Positions 61,383-64,000 of a stretch of 64,000 nucleotides of DNA are shown piece after piece (the stretch's first letter is position 1; each line of letters starts with the position of its first letter). Source of the stretch: Burkholderiales bacterium (GTDB lineage Bacteria > Pseudomonadota > Gammaproteobacteria > Burkholderiales > SHXO01); assembly GCA_020854105.1 (NCBI GenBank), contig JADZGB010000048.1, positions 62,001 through 126,000 on the forward strand, given 5' to 3'. The position numbers and the translations under genes were made by a program. The notes under the pieces are model-generated. The model had not been told where the DNA came from and did no database searches. It saw only the letters and a list, made by a program, of their open reading frames with translations.

Positions 61383-61984
61383 AGGCGCGCGAGGAACGGC
61401 TGCTCCTGCCCGGAGCCGCCGGAAATCTCGAGGTCGTGGTCGCCACGCCCGTGCAGCCGCGTGGGCTCGCGCTGATCGCGCATCCTCATCCGCTGTACGG
61501 CGGCACGCTCGACAACAAGGTGGTGCAGACGCTGGCACGCACATTCATCGCGCAGCATCACGTCGCGGTGCGCATGAACTTCCGCGGCGTGGGTGCGAGC
61601 GACGGCGTGTACGACGAGGGCCGCGGCGAGACCGAGGACTGGCTGACCGTCGCACAGGCGATGCGCGAACGCCACCCGGGGCTGCCGGTGTCGCTCGCGG
61701 GTTTCTCCTTCGGTGCATTCGTGCAGGTCTGTGTGTCCACGCGGCTCGAGCACAGCCGCCTGGTGCTGGTCGGTCCCGCGGTGAACCGTTTCAGCGTGAG
61801 CGAGGTGCCGGCCGGCACGCTCGTCATTCACGGCGAGGAGGACGATGTGGTGCCCCTGGCGGCGGTGCTCGACTGGGCGCGTCCGCAGAGCCTGCCCATA
61901 GTCGTCGTTCCCGGTACCGGCCACTTCTTCCACGGCAAGCTGGTCGAACTCGCCCGCATCGTCAATCACGGCTGCGCCTGCTGA
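61379..61984 (+). CDS. Alpha/beta hydrolase (small dienelactone-hydrolase-like)
   Basis: A 201-residue alpha/beta hydrolase: LIAHPHPLYGGTLDNKVV (oxyanion region), RMNFRGVGASDG, nucleophile GFSFGAF, Asp in IHGEEDDVVPL and His in VPGTGHFFHGKL. Members of this family (YghX/KTase-like) have unclear substrates. The start is TTG 61379 by overlap with the ferredoxin stop; no better codon precedes the conserved block. The ATPase gene abuts it. Confidence 0.86.
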   Translation: MKAREERLLLPGAAGNLEVVVATPVQPRGLALIAHPHPLYGGTLDNKVVQTLARTFIAQHHVAVRMNFRGVGASDGVYDEGRGETEDWLTVAQAMRERHPGLPVSLAGFSFGAFVQVCVSTRLEHSRLVLVGPAVNRFSVSEVPAGTLVIHGEEDDVVPLAAVLDWARPQSLPIVVVPGTGHFFHGKLVELARIVNHGCAC

Positions 61985-62890
61985 ATGCTGTCCCTGCAGG
62001 GCGTGCGCAAATCCTACGGCGGCCGCGAGGTCGTCGCCGGGATCGATCTCGACCTGCGGCCCGGCGAGTGCTATGGCCTGCTCGGACCCAACGGAGCCGG
62101 CAAGACCACCACCCTGCGGCTCGCGCTCGGCCTGATCGCCCCCGATGCCGGCGCCATCCACGTGCTGGGCGAGCCGGTGCCGGCGCGCGCGATCGCGGCG
62201 CGCCGCCGGCTGGGAGTCGTGCCGCAGGCCGACAGCCTGGACCCGGATTTCACCGTAGCCGAGAACCTGCTCGTGTACGGGCGCTACTTCGGATTGCGCG
62301 ACAGCGCGGTCCACGCCCGCATTCCCGGGTTGCTCGCGTTCGCCGGCCTGGAGACGCGCGGTGCAGCCCGCATCGCCAGCCTGTCCGGGGGGATGAAGCG
62401 CCGGCTGTCGCTTGCGCGTGCGCTGGTGAACGACCCCGAACTGCTGTTCCTGGACGAACCCACCACCGGACTGGATCCGCAGGCACGGCATCTGATCTGG
62501 GACCGCCTCAAGCGCCTGGTGGGACGGGGCAGGACCATCCTGCTCACCACGCACTTCATGGACGAGGCCGAGCGCCTGTGTGACCGCCTCGCCATCCTCG
62601 ACAATGGACGCATCATCGCCCAGGGCACGCCCGAGCAGCTGGTTGCCGAGCACATCGAGCCGCACGTGCTCGAACTGTTCGGGGAGGGAGTCGGGCAGTG
62701 GCTCGACGCGCATGCCGCACGCCTGCCGGCGCGCTTCGAGAAGGTCGGCGAGACGACCTTCTGCTACCTGCGCGACCCGCTGCCGGCACTGGCCGAACTC
62801 CGGCAAGCCGGCGCCATGCGCTATCTGCAGCGCCCGGCCAACCTGGAAGACGTGTTTCTGAAGCTCACCGGACACGATCTGCGCGACTGA
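61985..62890 (+). CDS. ABC-2 type exporter ATPase (NodI-like)
   Basis: A 301-residue ATPase with Walker A GLLGPNGAGKTTTLRL, signature LSGGMKRRLSLARAL, Walker B LLFLDEPTTGLDP and H-loop TTHFMDEAERLCDRL; the C-terminal DUF4162-like part (EHIEPHVLELFGEG) is NodI-like. It powers export with the permease next to it. In rhizobia NodIJ export Nod factor, but in other proteobacteria the substrate is unknown. TGATG joins it to the permease gene. Confidence 0.88.
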   Translation: MLSLQGVRKSYGGREVVAGIDLDLRPGECYGLLGPNGAGKTTTLRLALGLIAPDAGAIHVLGEPVPARAIAARRRLGVVPQADSLDPDFTVAENLLVYGRYFGLRDSAVHARIPGLLAFAGLETRGAARIASLSGGMKRRLSLARALVNDPELLFLDEPTTGLDPQARHLIWDRLKRLVGRGRTILLTTHFMDEAERLCDRLAILDNGRIIAQGTPEQLVAEHIEPHVLELFGEGVGQWLDAHAARLPARFEKVGETTFCYLRDPLPALAELRQAGAMRYLQRPANLEDVFLKLTGHDLRD

Positions 62891-63672
62891 TGCGGCTCGA
62901 TCTCACTCCGCCGCGGCTGACCCCGAGCTGTTTCCAGGTGTGGCGGCGCAATCTGCTGGTGTGGCGAAAGCTCATGGTGCCGTCGCTACTCGGTAATCTG
63001 GCCGATCCGACGTTCTACATGCTCGGCCTGGGCTTCGGGATCGGAGCATTGATGCCCGCCATCGACGGTGTGCCCTACATCACCTTCCTCGCCGCCGGAA
63101 CGATCTGTTACGCGACCATGAACAGCGCCACCTTCGAGGCGCTCTACTCGGCCTTCTCGCGCATGCACGTGCAGCGCACGTGGGATTCCATCATGAATGC
63201 GCCGGTGGGACTGGACGACATCGTGTTCGCGGAGACCATGTGGGCTGCATCGAAGAGCGTACTCTCCGGCATTGCGATCCTGCTGCTCATCTGGCTGCTG
63301 GGGCTGTCCCATTCGCCGCTGACGCTCTGGCTGATACCGCTCATGCTGCTGATGGGGGTCGCCTTCGCGTCGATGGCGATGGTCATGACCGCGCTCGCGG
63401 GCAGCTACGACTTCTTCATGTACTACTTCTCGCTGCTGGTCACCCCGATGGTGCTCCTGTCCGGCGTGTTCTACCCGATCAGCGCGCTCCCGCCGCTGCT
63501 GCAGCAGGTTGGGGCGGCGCTGCCGCTGTCGCATGCCATCGACCTCGCACGGCCGCTGGTCTATGGCCGCGTGCCCGAGGATGCGCTGCTGCACCTGGGT
63601 GTGCTCGCGCTCTACGCGATCGTCGGCTTCATGCTCGCGCTGATCCTGGTGCGGCGACGCCTGCTCGAGTAA
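62890..63672 (+). CDS. ABC-2 type exporter permease (NodJ-like)
   Basis: A 260-residue permease with six helices. NodJ-type segments are FQVWRRNLLVWRKLMVPSLLG, FYMLGLGFGIGALMP, GTICYATMNSATFEALYSAF and FFMYYFSLLVTPMVLLSGVFYP. It forms the membrane channel with the ATPase upstream; the start overlaps the ATPase stop by one base. No nodulation genes are present. Confidence 0.87.
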   Translation: MRLDLTPPRLTPSCFQVWRRNLLVWRKLMVPSLLGNLADPTFYMLGLGFGIGALMPAIDGVPYITFLAAGTICYATMNSATFEALYSAFSRMHVQRTWDSIMNAPVGLDDIVFAETMWAASKSVLSGIAILLLIWLLGLSHSPLTLWLIPLMLLMGVAFASMAMVMTALAGSYDFFMYYFSLLVTPMVLLSGVFYPISALPPLLQQVGAALPLSHAIDLARPLVYGRVPEDALLHLGVLALYAIVGFMLALILVRRRLLE

Positions 63673-63703
63673 GCAGTACACTGACGGCCGACGCGAGGGA
63701 GAT

Positions 63704-64000
63704 ATGACGATGGAGTGGGTCAAGGCCATTCACGTCGCCGCGATGGTGACGTGGTTCGCCGGGCTGTTCTACCTGCCGCGGCTGTTCGTCTATCACGCCA
63801 TGGCCACGGACGAGGTGGGCATCGAGCGCTTCAAGGTGATGGAGCGCAAGCTCTTCCTCGGCATCATGACGCCCGGCGCGATCGTCACCGTGCTGCTCGG
63901 CGTGTGGCTGTGGGTGGGATGGTGGCGCGAGGCGGGCGCGTGGATGCACGCCAAGTTCGCACTCGTCCTCGTGCTCGTTGTCTATCACGCCTGGTGCGGC
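63704..64000 (+). CDS. hemJ: Protoporphyrinogen oxidase HemJ (CopD/UPF0093), 3'-truncated by window edge
   Basis: The first 99 residues of a HemJ-like membrane protein; the frame is still open at the window end. The conserved WVKAIHVAAMVTWFAGLFYL carries the heme-binding His10, followed by LPRLFVYHA, ERFKVMERKLFLGIMTPGA and a third helix starting AWMHAKFALVL. HemJ oxidises protoporphyrinogen IX in heme synthesis. GAGGGAG at 63695-63701 precedes ATG 63704; ATG 63710 is an alternative. Confidence 0.88.
   Translation, partial: MTMEWVKAIHVAAMVTWFAGLFYLPRLFVYHAMATDEVGIERFKVMERKLFLGIMTPGAIVTVLLGVWLWVGWWREAGAWMHAKFALVLVLVVYHAWCG

Overview
The window is a compact, GC-rich stretch of a betaproteobacterial chromosome. 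The assignment rests on gene order and families, not on any search: a 6S RNA next to zapA and an EVE-domain gene; polA/thrB/BPSS1780-type membrane protein; metX-metW-ampG; mreBCD-mrdA-rodA-rlpA after a divergent gatCAB; a giant DUF3683 FAD/Fe-S oxidoreductase; DUF971-ubiE-ubiJ-ubiB; phoB-phoR. The cell is Gram-negative and rod-shaped (LptE, MsbA, porin, Rod system), makes ubiquinone aerobically and has c-type cytochromes. No integrase, transposase, CRISPR array or rRNA is visible. Nearly every gene belongs to a recognisable family, and many neighbours overlap by ATGA/GTGA.

Layout. 1-5088: an operon-like run of the ATPases of a branched-chain-amino-acid-type importer (livG fragment, livF), an M20 deacylase, a single-chain fusion resembling malonate decarboxylase beta and gamma subunits, and a MatB-like malonyl-CoA synthetase. 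5103-8676: a TauE/SafE exporter and an EVE protein (minus strand), then a visibly eroded patch (DUF6448 protein with an HCD N-terminus and a His6 tail, truncated S26 peptidase, a membrane-reductase remnant), then a 6S RNA, zapA and a ZapB-like gene. 8992-16003: msbA, polA, a LOG-family nucleosidase, thrB and a membrane protein. 16018-26841: uvrD, leuS-lptE-metX-metW, ampG, xthA, pyrE and a DUF4124 protein. 26849-38585: gatCAB diverging from the rod-shape operon, followed by a PfkB kinase and an acyltransferase. 38503-41086: apaH, a diheme cytochrome c, tRNA-Arg(CCG) and a small DedA-like protein. 41171-50950: the FAD/Fe-S fusion, a HIT protein, phoRB and the ubiquinone operon. 51104-56661: a phosphate-type porin and a potABCD polyamine importer. 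56734-64000: a DHH phosphoesterase, a VanZ-like protein, a secreted unknown, a kinase-less CheY/HPt/OmpR phosphorelay, a 2Fe-2S protein, a hydrolase, a NodIJ-type exporter and the start of hemJ.

Most promising for new biology: (1) the malonyl module at 1173-5088, in which a free-standing carboxyltransferase-like fusion could act as a biotin- and ACP-independent malonyl-CoA decarboxylase beside MatB and an N-deacylase; (2) the DUF6448/S26 peptidase pair, whose predicted mature N-terminus resembles the nickel hook of Ni-superoxide dismutase, with an FNR-like site upstream but two in-frame stops; (3) the orphan phosphorelay. All function statements come from reading the sequence and from family knowledge; none was tested by a database search.
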